DNA of 64,000 nucleotides from Bathymodiolus brooksi. Lineage: Eukaryota > Mollusca > Bivalvia > Mytilida > Modiolidae. Made by a program: the position numbers and the translations under genes. Positions 1-13,200 of the stretch are shown one piece after another (the first letter of the stretch is position 1; each line of letters begins with the position of its first letter). Location of the stretch: assembly GCA_963680875.1 (NCBI GenBank), contig OY804588.1:78950829-79014828 (forward strand), written 5' to 3'. Below the pieces are notes generated by a model. The model saw only the letters and a program-made list of their open reading frames with translations, was not told the origin of the DNA and ran no database searches.

Positions 1-1903
1 ATGCCATGTGATACCTTCAAACTGTTTAATATCATGTGATACCTTCAAACTGTTTTATACCATGTGATATCTTCAAATTGTGCATACCATGTAATACCTT
101 GAACAAACTTTTTTTTATACCATGTGATGCTTTCAATCTGTTTTATACCATGGCATACCTTCAAGCTGATTTATACCATGTGATACATTCAAACTTTGTA
201 ATGCAATATGATACCCTCAAAATGTTTAATACCATGGGATACCTTCAAACTGTTTTATACCATGTGATATCTTCAAATTATTCATACCATGTGATACCTT
301 CAACAAACTGTTGTTTATACTATGTGATACTTTCAATCTGTTTTATACCATATGATGCATTCAAGCTGTTTTATAACATATGCTACTTTTAATATGTTTT
401 ATATCATGTAATACTTTCAAACTGTTTATACAATATGATACATTCAAACTGTTTGAAACCATGTGATAACTTCAAACTGTGTTATGCCATGTGATACATT
501 CAAACTGTTTTAAACTATGTAATAGCTTCAAGCTGTGTTATACCATGTGATGCCTTCAAATGTTTTATTATACCATGTGATACCTGCAAATTGTTTTATA
601 CCATGTGATACCCTCAAGCTGATTTATACCATGTGATACATTCAAACTTTGTTATGCCATATGATACCTTCAAAATGATTAATACTATGTGATACCTTCA
701 AACTGTTTCATACCATGTGATATCATCAAATTGTTCATACCATGTGATACCTTCAACAAACTTGTTTTTATTACCATGTGATACCTTCAACAAACTTGTT
801 TTTATTACCATGTGATACTTTCAATCTGTTATATGTCATGTGATACTTTCAATCTGTTTAATACCACATGATACCTTTAATCTGTTTTATATCATGTGAT
901 TCCTTCAAACTGTTTACACCATGTGATATTTTCAATCTGTTTTATACCATGTGATGTATTCAAACTGTTTTATACCATGTGATACCTTTAATCTGTTTTA
1001 TATCATGTAATACCTTCAAACTGTTTATACCATGTGATACTTTCAATCGGTTTTATACCATGTGATGTATTCAAATTGTTTTATGCCATGTGATACCTTT
1101 AATCTGTTTTATATCATGTGATACCTTCAAACTGTTTATACCATATGATACATTCAAACTGTTTTATAACATGTGATACATTCAAACTGTTTTATACCAT
1201 GTGATACCTTCAAACTGTTTTATACCATGTGATACCTTTAAACTGTTTTATACCATGTGATACTTTCAAACTGTGTTATACCATGTGATATCTTCAAATT
1301 GTTCATACCATGTGATACCTTCAACAAACTTTTTTATATCATGTGATACTTTCAATTTGTTTGATACCATGTCATGCATTCAAACTGTTTTATATCATGT
1401 GATACCTTCAAACTGATGTAGCCATGTGATATATTTAAACTGTTTATACGATGTGATACCTTCAAACTGTTTTATACCATGTGATACCTTCAAACTGTTT
1501 TATATCATGTGATACCTTCAAACGGTTGTATGCCATGTGATATATTTAAACTGTTTTATACGATGTGAAACCTTTAAACTGTTTTATACCATGTGATACC
1601 TACAAACTGTTTTATATCATGTGATACCTTCAAACTGTTGTATGCCATGTGATATATTCAAACTGTTTTATACCATGTGATACCTTCAAACTGTTTTATA
1701 CCATGTGATATCTTCAAATTGTTCATGCCATGTGATACCTTCAACAAACGTTTTTTCTTACCATGTGATGCTTTCAATCTGTTTTATATCATGTTATACT
1801 TTCATTCTGTTTTATACCATGTGATGCATTCAAACTGTGTTATACCATGTGATACCTTTAATATGTTTTATATCATGTGATACCTTCAAACTGTTTATAC
1901 AAT
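1..1903. repeat. 28-bp satellite array, block 1
   Basis: Tandem array of a 28-bp unit with core TACCATGTGATACCTTCAAA followed by CTGTTTTA, running in from the left edge. Units differ by a few substitutions (ATACATTC, ATACTTTC or ATATCTTC for ATACCTTC). Short reading frames through it carry repeated His-Val-Ile-type peptides that simply follow the repeat, so they are not genes. Bases 1 to about 3,850 recur about 4.13 kb further on, so this block is half of a large duplicated unit. Confidence 0.95.
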
Positions 1904-2855
1904 AAGAGTAATAACAAAATTACCGAACTCCGAACAATATTACAAAGGGAAAGTCAAAACTCATAAGTATATAAACAGACAAAATCAGTCAACAACCGGA
2001 AAACTGTGAAAATCGTAATGACCCTGACTTGGTACAGGCATTTCTAAAGAAATGGTAGGTTGAATCAGATTTTAAAGCGCCAAACATTCCGCTTTCATTA
2101 CGGCTCAAAGTTTCCGGCTGTCACTATAACAGTATTTATAACAATACTTGAACAAAACAGGTGAAACAGTTGTCAAAGCAGCACCAAACTCAGTGAAGTA
2201 AATGTCAAAGACACTTTTACGTCACACATTGATAAACAAATATTATTAGCACTTTTGTTGACACCTTATCTTTATGCATTTTCACTATGTGAAAATCCAT
2301 CGTTTATAATCTTTTCTGCAGAAACGGAATATATTTCGACAAAATCTTGGTATCCGAATATAAATTTTTTAAGAGATCGAATAAGGCGAATCTTTTGATA
2401 GCCCTGGTCCAGTAGCCTGTTTCTCAGATGAAGATGACGTTTCAGGAAATCAGAATAATTGTTACTGTCCCTTGCATAGCGAGGATGTAAACACCATATG
2501 TAGGAGAAGCTGGTATATTACTGCACATATTTGGTAAATTTATGATTTTAAAATTGAAGTCGTCCCGTTTATCATAAATATTAGTATTGATTTGACCACT
2601 GTCGTCAAATTCGAGGTATAAGTCCAAAAATGATGCGGACGAAGCGGTATCTGTGGTCTTATTAACTTCCAGCTCTGGAGGATATATCAATGGAAGAAAT
2701 TCTGCAAATCTAGAATTATTGATAGATAAAACGTCATCAATATACCTGTATGTGAAATTAAAGGCTCTAGTCTCATGAATCTTCTTATCTTTTACAAGCT
2801 TTTGAAGAAACTCCGACTCATATGAGTATAAAAATAAATCGGCTAGAGGAGGGGC
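1904..2855 (-). pseudogene. 5'-truncated reverse-transcriptase element, copy 1
   Basis: On the minus strand the frame at 2442-2873 encodes the catalytic part of a reverse transcriptase: an APPLADLFLYSYE segment, the YIDDVLSINNS box, then a YDKRDDFNFKI segment and the start of the IPASPTYGVYI segment. Compared with the copy at 42.2 kb, about a dozen bases are missing just after GVYI, which shifts the frame and breaks the C-terminal part. The upstream RT domain is absent (5' truncation), and the 3' untranslated part ends at the family terminus near 1904. ACAAT borders both ends (1899-1903 and 2856-2860), which may be a target-site duplication. The family is probably Penelope-like or another non-LTR type; I cannot assign it firmly. 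Confidence 0.85.
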
Positions 2856-5800
2856 ACAATATGATACCTGCAAACTGTTTTATACCATGTGATACCTTCA
2901 AACTGTTTATATCATGTGATACCTTCAAACTGTTTTATACCATCCGATACATTCAAACTGTTTTATACCATGTGATACATGTGAAAAAAACTGTTAATCA
3001 TTATTATTTTATTACGAGGGTATAGTCAATCACAGTTCCTTTCTCTTTCAGGAACGACAATCACATTACCTCGTTATTTTGCAATGTGATGCATTCAAAT
3101 TGTTTCATACCATGTGATACCTTCAAGCTGATTTATACCATGTGATACATTCAAACTTTGTTATCCCATGTGATACCCTCAACCTGTTTAATACCATGTG
3201 ATACCTTCAAACTATTTTATACCATGTGATACCTTCAATATGTTTTATACCATTGGATACATTCAAACTTAGTTATGCCATGTGATACCCTCAAACTGTT
3301 TAATACCATGTGATTCCTTCAAACTGTTCATACCATGTGATACCTTCAACAAACGTTGTTTTATACCATGTTATTCTTTCAATCTGTTTTTTACCATGTG
3401 ATGCATTCAAACTGTGTTATACCATGTGATACCCTTAATCTGTTTTATATCATGTGATACCTTCAAACTGTTAATACAATATGATACATCCAAACTATTT
3501 TATGCCATGTGATACCTTCAAACTGTTTTATACCATGTGATATCTTCAAACTGTTGTATAACATGTGATACATTCAAACTGTTTGATACCATGTGATACA
3601 TGTAAAAAAATTGTTCATCATTATTATTTTATTACGAGGGAATAGTCAATCACAGTTCCTTTCTCTTTCAGGAACGACAATCACAGTACCTCGTTATTTT
3701 GTAATGTGATGCATTCAAACTTTGTTGTACCATGTGATACCTTCAAGCTGATTTATACCATGTGATACATTCAAGCTTTGCTATGCAATGTGATACCCTC
3801 AAAATGTTTAATACCATATGATACCGTCAAACTGTTTTATACCATGTGATACCTTCAAACTGTTTTTTACCATTGGATACCTTCAAACTGTTTTATACCA
3901 TGTGATGCATTCAATCTGTTTTATACCATGTGCTATCTTCAAGCTGATTTATACCATGTGATACATTCAAATTTTGCAATGCAATTTGATACCCTCAAAA
4001 TGTTTAATACCATGTGATACCTTCAAACTGTTTTATACCATGTGATTTCTTCAAACTGATTTATACCATGTGATACATTCAAACTTTGCTATGCAATTTG
4101 ATACCCTCAAAATGTTTAATACCATGTGATACCTTCAAACTGTTTTATGCCATGTGATACCTTCAAACTGTTTAATATCATGTGATACCTTTAAACTGTT
4201 TTATACCATATGATATCTTCAAATTGTGCATGCCATGTGATACCTTGAACAAACTTTTTTTATACCATGTGATGCTTTCAATCTGTTTTATACCATGTGA
4301 TACCTTCAAGTTGATTTATACCATGTGATACATTCAAACTTTGTAATGCAATATCATACCCTCAAAATGTTTAATACCATGGGATACCTTCAAACTGTTT
4401 TATACCATGTGATATCTTCAAATTATTCATACCATGTGATACCTTCAACAAACTGGTATTTATACCATGTGATACTTTCAATCTGTTTTATACCATATGA
4501 TGCATTCAAGCTGTTTTATAACATATGCTACTTTTAATATGTTTTATATCATGTAATACTTTCAAACTGTTTATACAATATGATACATTCAAACTGCTTG
4601 AAACCATGTGATAACTTCAAACTGTTTTATGCCATGTGATACATTCAAACTGTTTTAAACCATGTAATAGCTTCAAGCTCTGTAATACCATGTGATACCA
4701 TCAAATGTTTTATTATACCATGGGATACCTGCTAATTGTTTTATACCATGTGATACCCTCAGGCTGATTTATACCATGTGATACATTCAAACTTTGCTAT
4801 GCCATATGATACCTTCAAAATGATTAATACTATGTGATACCTTCAAACTGTTTCATACCATGTGATATCTTCAAATTGTTCATACCATGTGATACCTTCA
4901 ACAAACTTGTTTTTATTACCATGTAATACTTTCAATCTGTTTTATGTCATGTGATACTTTCAATCTGTTTTATACCACATGATACCTTTAATTTGTTTTA
5001 TATCATGTGATGCCTTCAAACTGTTTATACCATGTGATGTATTCAAACTGTTTTATACCATGTGATACCTTTAATCTGTTTTATATCATGTAATACCTTC
5101 AAACTGTTTATACCATATGATACATTCAAACTGTTTTATAACATGTGATACCTTCAAACTGTTATATACCATGTGATACCTTCAAACTGTTTTATACCAT
5201 GTGATACCTTCAAACTGTTTTATACCATGTGATACCTTCAAACTGTTTTATACCATGTGATATCTTCAAATTGTTCATACCAAGTGATACCTTCAACAAA
5301 CTTTTTATATCATGTGATACTTTCAATCTGTTTGATACCATGTGATGCATTCAAACTGTTTTATATCATGTGATACCTTCAAACTGTTGTGGCCATGTGA
5401 TATATTTAAACTGTTTATACGATGTGATACCTTCAAACTGTTTAATACCATGTGATACCTTCAAACTGTTTTATATCATGTGATACCTTCAAACTGTTGT
5501 ATGCCATGTGATATATTTAAACTGTTTTATACGATGTGATACATTCAAACTGTTTTATACCATGTGATACCTTTAATCTGTTTTATATCAGGTGATACCT
5601 TCAAACTGTTTATACCATATGATACATTCAAACTGTTTAATGTCATGTGATACCTTCAAACTGTTGTATGCCATGTGATATATTTAAACTATTTAATAGG
5701 ATGTGATACCTTCAAACTGTTGTATACCATGTGATACCTACAAACTGTTTTATACCATGTGATACCTTCAAACTGTTTTATTCCATGTGATACCTTCAAA

Positions 5801-6039
5801 CTGTTCATACCATGTGATATCTTCAAACTGTTTTATACCATGTGATATCTTCAAATTGTTCATGCCATGTGATACCTTCAACAACTTTTTTTTTATCCAT
5901 GTGATGCTTTCAATCTGTTTGATATCATGTTATACTTTCATTCTGTTTTATACCATGTGATGCATTCAAACTGTGTTATACCATGTGATACCTTTAATAT
6001 GTTTTATATCATGTGATACCTTCAAACTGTTTATACAAT
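2856..6039. repeat. 28-bp satellite array, block 2
   Basis: Continuation of the 28-bp satellite after RT copy 1. It contains two of the interspersed ~115-bp blocks (about 2968-3090 and 3596-3712). From about 4,135 onward it repeats the order of variant units seen from position 1, showing a large-scale duplication with an offset of about 4,134 bp. Confidence 0.93.
2968..3090. repeat. Interspersed ~115-bp block in the 28-bp satellite
   Basis: A non-satellite block running from GATACATGTGAAAAAAACTG through CAGTTCCTTTCTCTTTCAGG to CCTCGTTATTTTGCAATG, entered from and returning to 28-bp units. Further copies lie at about 3596-3712, 7108-7230, 7728-7850, 8318-8440, 9192-9312, 14310-14440, 16088-16205 and 17130-17245. 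Each follows an ATACATGT unit and is followed by a GATGCATTC-type unit, so it was amplified with its satellite flanks. Its origin is not recognised. Confidence 0.85.
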
Positions 6040-6988
6040 AAGAGTAATAAAAAATTACCGTATTCCGAACAATATTACAAAGAGAAAGTCAAAACTCATA
6101 AGTATATAAACAGACAAAATCAGTCAACAACCGGAAAACTGTGAAAATCGTAATGACCCTGACTTGGTACAGGCATTTCTAAAGAAATGGTAGGTTGAAT
6201 CAGATTATAAAGCGCCAAACATTCCGCTTTCATTACGGCTCAAAGTTTCCGGCTGTCACTATAACAGTATTTATAACAATACTTGAACAAAACAGGTAAA
6301 ACAGTTGTCAAAGCAGCACCAAACTCAGTGAAGTAAATGTCAAAGACACTTTTACGTCACACATTGATAACAAATATTATCAGCATTTTTGTTGACACCT
6401 TATCTTTATGCATTTCACTATGTGAAAATCCATCGTTTATAATCTTTTCTGCAGAAACGGAATATATTTCGAAAAAATCTTGGTATCGGAATATAAACTT
6501 TTTAAGAGATCGAATAAGGCGAATCTTTTGATAGCCCTGGTCCAGTAGCCTGTTTCTCAGATGAAGATAGCGTTTCAGGAAATCAGAATAATTGTTACTG
6601 TCCCTTGCATAGCGAAGATGTAAACACCATATGTAGGAGAAGCTGGTATATTACTGCACATATTTGGTAAATTTATGATTTTAAAATTGAAGTCGTCCCG
6701 TTTATCATAAATTTTAGTATTGATTTGACAACTGTCGTCAAATTCGAGGAATAAGTCCAAAAATGATGCGGACGAAGCGGTATCTGTGGTCTTATTAACT
6801 TCCAGCTCTGGAGGATATATCAATGGAAGAAATTCTGCAAATCTAGAATTATTGATAGATAAAACGTCATCAATATACCTGTATGTGAAATTAAAGGCTC
6901 TAGTCTCATGAATCTTCTTATCTTTTACAAGTTTTTGAAGAAACTCCGACTCATATGAGTATAAAAATAAATCGGCTAGAGGAGGGCC
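6040..6988 (-). pseudogene. 5'-truncated reverse-transcriptase element, copy 2
   Basis: Nearly identical to copy 1: the same YIDDVLSINNS box in the frame 6575-7006, the same truncation points, the same small deletion after GVYI and the same ACAAT borders (6035-6039 and 6989-6993). Two independent insertions would not share all of these, so this is the same insertion duplicated with its surrounding satellite (offset 4,133-4,136 bp). It is not coding. Confidence 0.85.
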
Positions 6989-9900
6989 ACAATATGATAC
7001 CTTCAAACTGTTTTATACCATGTGATACCTTCAAACTGTTTTATACCATGTGATACCTTCAAACTGTTTTATACCATGCGATACATTCAAACTGTTTTAT
7101 ACCATGTGATACATGTGAAAAAAAACTGTTAATCATTATTATTTTATTACGAGGGTATAGTCAATCACAGTTCCTTTCTCTTGCAGGAACGACAATCACA
7201 TTACCTCGTTATTTTGCAATGTGATGCATTCAAATTGTTTCATACCATGTGATACCTTCAAGCTGATTTATACCATGTGATACATTCAAACTTTGTTATC
7301 CCATGTGATACCCTCAACCTGTTTAATACCATGTGATACCTTCAAACTATTTTATACCATGTGATACCCTCAAACTGTTTTATACCATTGGATACATTCA
7401 AACTTTGCTATGCCATGTGATACCCTCAAACTGTTTAATACCAAGTGATTCCTTCAAACTGTTCATACCATGTGATACCTTCAACAAACGTTGTTTTATA
7501 CCATGTTATTCTTTCAATCTGCTTTTTACCATGTGATGCATTCAAACTGTGTTATACCATGTGATACCCTTAATCTGCTTTATATCATGTGATACCTTCA
7601 AACTGTTTATACGATATGATACATCCAAACTATTTTATGCCATGTGATACCTTCAAACTGTTTTATACCATGTGATATCTTCAAACTGTTGTATAACATG
7701 TGATACATTCAAACTGTTTGATACCATGTGATACATGTAAAAAAAATTGTTCATCATTATTATTTTATTACGAGGGTATATTCAATCACAGTTCATTTCT
7801 CTTTCAGGAACGACAATCACAGTACCTCGTTATTTTGTAATGTGATGCATTCAAATTGTTTCATACCATGTGATACCTTCAAGCTGATTAATACCATGTG
7901 ATACATTCAAACTTTGTTATCCCATGTGATACCCTCAACCTGTTTAATACCATATGATACCTTCAAACTGTTTTATACCAAGTGATACCTTCAAACTGTT
8001 TTATACCATTGGATATATTCAAACTTTGTTATGCCATGTGATAACCTCAAACTGTTTAATACCATGTGATGCCTTCAAACTATTCTATACCATGTGCTAT
8101 CTTCAAATTGTTCATACCATGTGATACCTTCAACAAACCTTTTTTTACGATGTTATACTTTCAAACTGTTTATACAATATGATATATTCAAACTGTTTTA
8201 AGCATGTGATACCTTCAAACTGTTTTATACCATGTGATACCTTCAAACTGTTTTATATCATGTGATACCTTTAAACTGCTGTATGCCATGTGATACATTC
8301 AAACTGTTTTATACCATGTGATACATGTAAACAAAACTGTTAATCATTATTAAATTATGACGAGTGAAAAGTCAATCACAGTTCCTTTCTCTTTCAGGAA
8401 CGAGAATCACAGTACCTCGTTATTTTGCAATGGGATGCATTCAAACTGTTTGAAAACATGTGATACCTTCAAGCTGATTAATACCATGTGATACATTCAA
8501 ACTTATCTATGCAATGCGATACCCTCAAAATGTTTAATCCCATGTCATACCTTCATACTGTGTTATACCATGTGATACCGTCAAACTGTTTAATACCATG
8601 TGATACATTCAAAATGTTTTATACCATGTGATATCTTCGAATTGTTCATACCATGTGATACCTTCACAAACCTTTTTTTTATACCATGTGATACTTTCAA
8701 TCTGTTTTATACCATGTGATGCATTCAAACTTTTTTATACCATGTGATACCTTTAATCTGTTTTATATCATGTGATACCTACAAACTGTTTATACAATAT
8801 GATACATTCAAACAGTTTTATATCCTATGATACCTTAAAACTGTTATATACCATGTGATACCTTCAAACTGTTCTATACCATGTGCTATCTTCAAATTGT
8901 TCATACCATGTGATACCTTCAACAAACCTTTTTTATATTATGTAATACTTTCAATCTGTTTTAACCATGTGATGCATTCAAACTGTTTTATACCATGTGA
9001 TACCTATGATCTGTTTTATACCAAGTGATACCTTCAAACTGTTTATACAATATGATATATTCAAACTGTTTTAAGTATGTGATATCTTCAAACTGTTTTA
9101 TTCCATGTGATGCGTTCAAACTGTTTTATATCATGTGATACCTTCAAACTGTTGTATGCCATGTGATACATTCAAACTGTTTTATACCATGTAATACATG
9201 TAAAAAAAATGTTAATCATTATTATTTAATCACGAGTGAAAAGTCAATCACAGTTCCTTTCTCTTTCAGGAACGAGAATCCCAGTATCTCGTTATTTTGC
9301 AATGGGATGCATTCAAACTGTTTGATAGCATGTGATACCTTCAAGCTGATTTATACCATGTGATACATTAAAACCTATCTATGCAATGCGATACCCTCAA
9401 AATGTTTAATTCCGTGTGATACCTTCATACTGTGTTATACCGTGTGATACCGTCAAGCTGTTTAATGCCATGTGATACATTCAAAATGTTTTATACCATG
9501 TGATATCTTCGAATTGTTCATACCATGTGATACCTTCACAAACTATTTTTATACCATGTGATACTTTCAATCTGTTTTATACCATGTGATGCATTCAAAC
9601 TTTTTTATACCATGTGATACCTTTAATCTGTTTTATATCATGTGATACCTACAAACTGTTTATACAATATGATACATTCAAACTGTTTTATATCCTATGA
9701 TACCTTAAAACTGTTATAGACCATGTGATACCTTCAAACTGTGTTAGACTATGTGACACCTTCAAACTGTTTGAAACCATGTGATACCTTTAAACTGTTT
9801 TATGTCATGTGATACCTTCAAACTATTTTAAACCATGTAATAGCTTCAAGCTGTGTCATACCATATAATACCATCAAATGTTTTTTATTCAATGTGATAC

Positions 9901-10065
9901 CGGCAAACTGTTTGATACCACGTGATGCATTCAAACTATTTCATACCATGTGATTCCTTCAAGCTGATATATATATACCATGTGATACATTCAAACTTTG
10001 TTATGCCATATGATACCCTCAAAATGTGTAATACCATGTGATACCTTCAAACTGTTTTATACCAT
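6989..10065. repeat. 28-bp satellite array, block 3
   Basis: 28-bp units with four copies of the ~115-bp block (about 7108, 7728, 8318 and 9192). The copies at 8318 and 9192 are about 874 bp apart with similar flanking units, indicating another local duplication. No coding content is seen. Confidence 0.93.
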
Positions 10066-10221
10066 AAATCTAATAACAAAATTACCGAACTCCGAACAAT
10101 CTTACAAAGGGAAAGTCAAAACCCATAATTATATAAACAGACAAAATCAGTCAACAACCGAAAACTGTGAAAACCGTAATGACCCTGACTTGGTACAGGC
10201 ATTTCTAAAGAAATGGTGGGT
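10066..10221 (-). mobile_element. 3'-terminal fragment of the RT element, copy 3
   Basis: About 155 bp matching the last part of the RT copies: TAATAACAAAATTACCGAAC, then GGGAAAGTCAAAACCCATAA, ending at AAATGGTGGGTT. No coding part remains; it is truncated far more severely at its 5' end than copies 1 and 2 but has the same 3' terminus. It is flanked by 28-bp satellite on both sides. Confidence 0.85.
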
Positions 10222-13200
10222 TACCATGTGATATCTTCAAATTGTTCATACCACGTGATACCTTCTACAAACCTGTTTTTATTCCATTTGATACTTTCAA
10301 GCTGTGTTATACCATGTGATACTTTCAATCTGTGTTATACCACGCGATACCTTTAATCTGTTTTATATCATGCGATACCTTCAAACTGTTTATACCATGT
10401 GATACATTCAAACTGCTTTATACCATGTGATACCTTCAAACTGTTTTATATCATGTGCTACGTTGAAACTGTTTTATACCATGTGATACCTTCAAACTGT
10501 TTTATACCATGTGATACCTTTAATCTGTTTTATATCACGTGATACCTTCAAACTGTTTATACCATATGATATATTCAAACTGCTTTATACCTTGTGATAC
10601 CTTCAAACTGTTTTATGCCATGTGATACATTCAAATTTAGCTATGCAATGAGATACCCTCAAAATGTTTAATTCCATGTGATACCTTCATACTGTTTTAT
10701 ACCATGTGATACCTTCAAACTGTTTAATACCATGTGATACCTTCAAACTGTTATATACCATGTGATATCCTCGAATTGTTCATACCATGTGATACCTTCA
10801 ACAAGCTTTTTCTATACTAAATTATGTGATATTTTCAATCTGTGTTATACCATGAGATGCATTCAAACTGTTTTATGCCATGTGATACCTTTAATCTGTT
10901 TTATATCATGTGATACCTTCAAACTGTTTATACTATATCATACATTCAAACTGTTTGATATCCTATGATACCTTCAAAGTGTTATATACCATGTGATACT
11001 TGCAAACTGTTTTTTGCCATGTGATACCTTCAATCTATTTTAAACCATGTAATACTTCAAGGTGTGTTATGCCATGTAATACCATCAAATGTTTTTATAC
11101 CATGTGATACCTGCAAACTGTTTTATGCCATGTGATGCATTCAAGCTGATATATACCATGTGATACCTTTAATCTGTTTTATATCATGTGATACCTTCAA
11201 ACGGTTTATACAATATGATACATTCAAACTGTTTTATATCCTATGATACCTTAAAACTGTTATATACCATGTGATACCTTCAAACTGTGTTAGACTATGA
11301 GACACCTTCAAACTGTTTGAAACCATGTGATACCTTCAAACTGTTTTATGCCATGTGATACCTTCAAACTATTTTAAAACATGTAATAGCTTCAAGCTGT
11401 GATATACCATATAATACCATCAAATGTTTTGTATACCATGTGATACCTGCAAACTGTTTTATACCACGTGATGCATTCAAACTGTTTTATACCATGTGAT
11501 ACCTTCAAGCTGATATATACCATGTGATACATTCACACTTTGTTATGCCATGTGATACCCTCAAAATGTTTAGTACCATGTGATACCTTCAAACTGTTTT
11601 ATACCATGTGATACATTCAAACTATTTTAAACCATGTAATAGCTTCAAGCTGTGTTATACCATGTAATACCATCAACTGTTTTTTATACCATGTGATACC
11701 TGCAAACTGCTTTATGCCATGTGATGCATTCAAAATGTGTTATACCATGTGATACCTTCAAGCTGATATATACCATGTGATACCTTTTATCTGTTTTATA
11801 TCATGTGATACCTTCATACGTTTATACAATATGATACATTCAAACATGTTTTATATCCTATGATACCTTAAAACTGCTATATACCATGTGATACCTTCAA
11901 ACTGATTATACCTTGTGATACATTCAAACTTTGTTATGCCATATGATACCCTCAAAATGCTTAGTACCATGTGATACCGTCAAACTGTTTATACCATGTG
12001 ATATCTTCAAATTGTTCTTACCATGTGATACCTTCAACAAACATTTTTTTATTCCATGTGATACTTTCAATCTGTTTTATACCATGTGATACTTTCAATC
12101 TGTGTTATACCACGTGATACCTTTAATCTGTTTTATATCACGCAATACCTTCAAACTGTTTATACCATGTGATACTTTCAATCTGTTTTATACCATGTGA
12201 TGTATTCAAACTGTTTTATACCATGTGATACCTTTAATCTGTTTTATATCACGTGATAACTTCACACTGTTTATACCATATGATACATTCAAACTGTGTT
12301 ATACCATGTGATACCTTCAAACTGTTTTATACCATGTGATACCTTCAAACGTTTCTACACCAAGGGATACCTTCAAAGTGTTTGATACCATGTGATATCT
12401 TCGAAATGTTCATACCATGTGATACCTTCAACAAACCTTTTTGTATACCATGTGATGCTTTCAATCTGTTTTATACCATGTGATGCATTCAAACTGTTTT
12501 ATGCCATGTGATACCATTAATCTGTTTTATATCATGTGATACCTTCAAACTGTTTATACAATATGATACATTCAAACTGTTTGATATCCTATGATACCTT
12601 CAAAGAGTTATATACCATGTGATACCTTCAAACTGTGTTAGACTATGTGGAACCTTCAAACTGTTTGAAACCATGTGATACCTTCAAACTGTTTTATCCC
12701 ATGTGATACCTTCAAACTATTTAAAACCATGTAATAACTTGAAGCTGTGTTATACCATGTAATACCATCAAATGTTTTTATACCATGTGATACCTTCAAG
12801 CTGATATATACCATGTGATACATTCAAACTTTGTTATGCAATGTGATACTCTCAAACTGTTTGATACCCTGTGATACCTTCCAACTGTTTTTTACCATGT
12901 GATATCTTCAAATTGTTTATACCATGTGATACCTTCAACAAATTTTGTTAAGCCATGTGATACCTTTAATCTGTTCTATATCATGTGATACCTTCAAACT
13001 GTTTATACAATATGATACATTCAATCTGTTTGATATCTTATGATACCTTCAAAGTGTTATATACCATGTGATCCCTTCAAACTGTGTTATGCCACGTGAT
13101 ACCTTCAAACTATTTTAAACCATGTAATAGCTTCAAGCTGTGTTATACCATGCAATACCATGTAATAGCTTGAAGCTGTGTCATACCATGTTTTTATACC

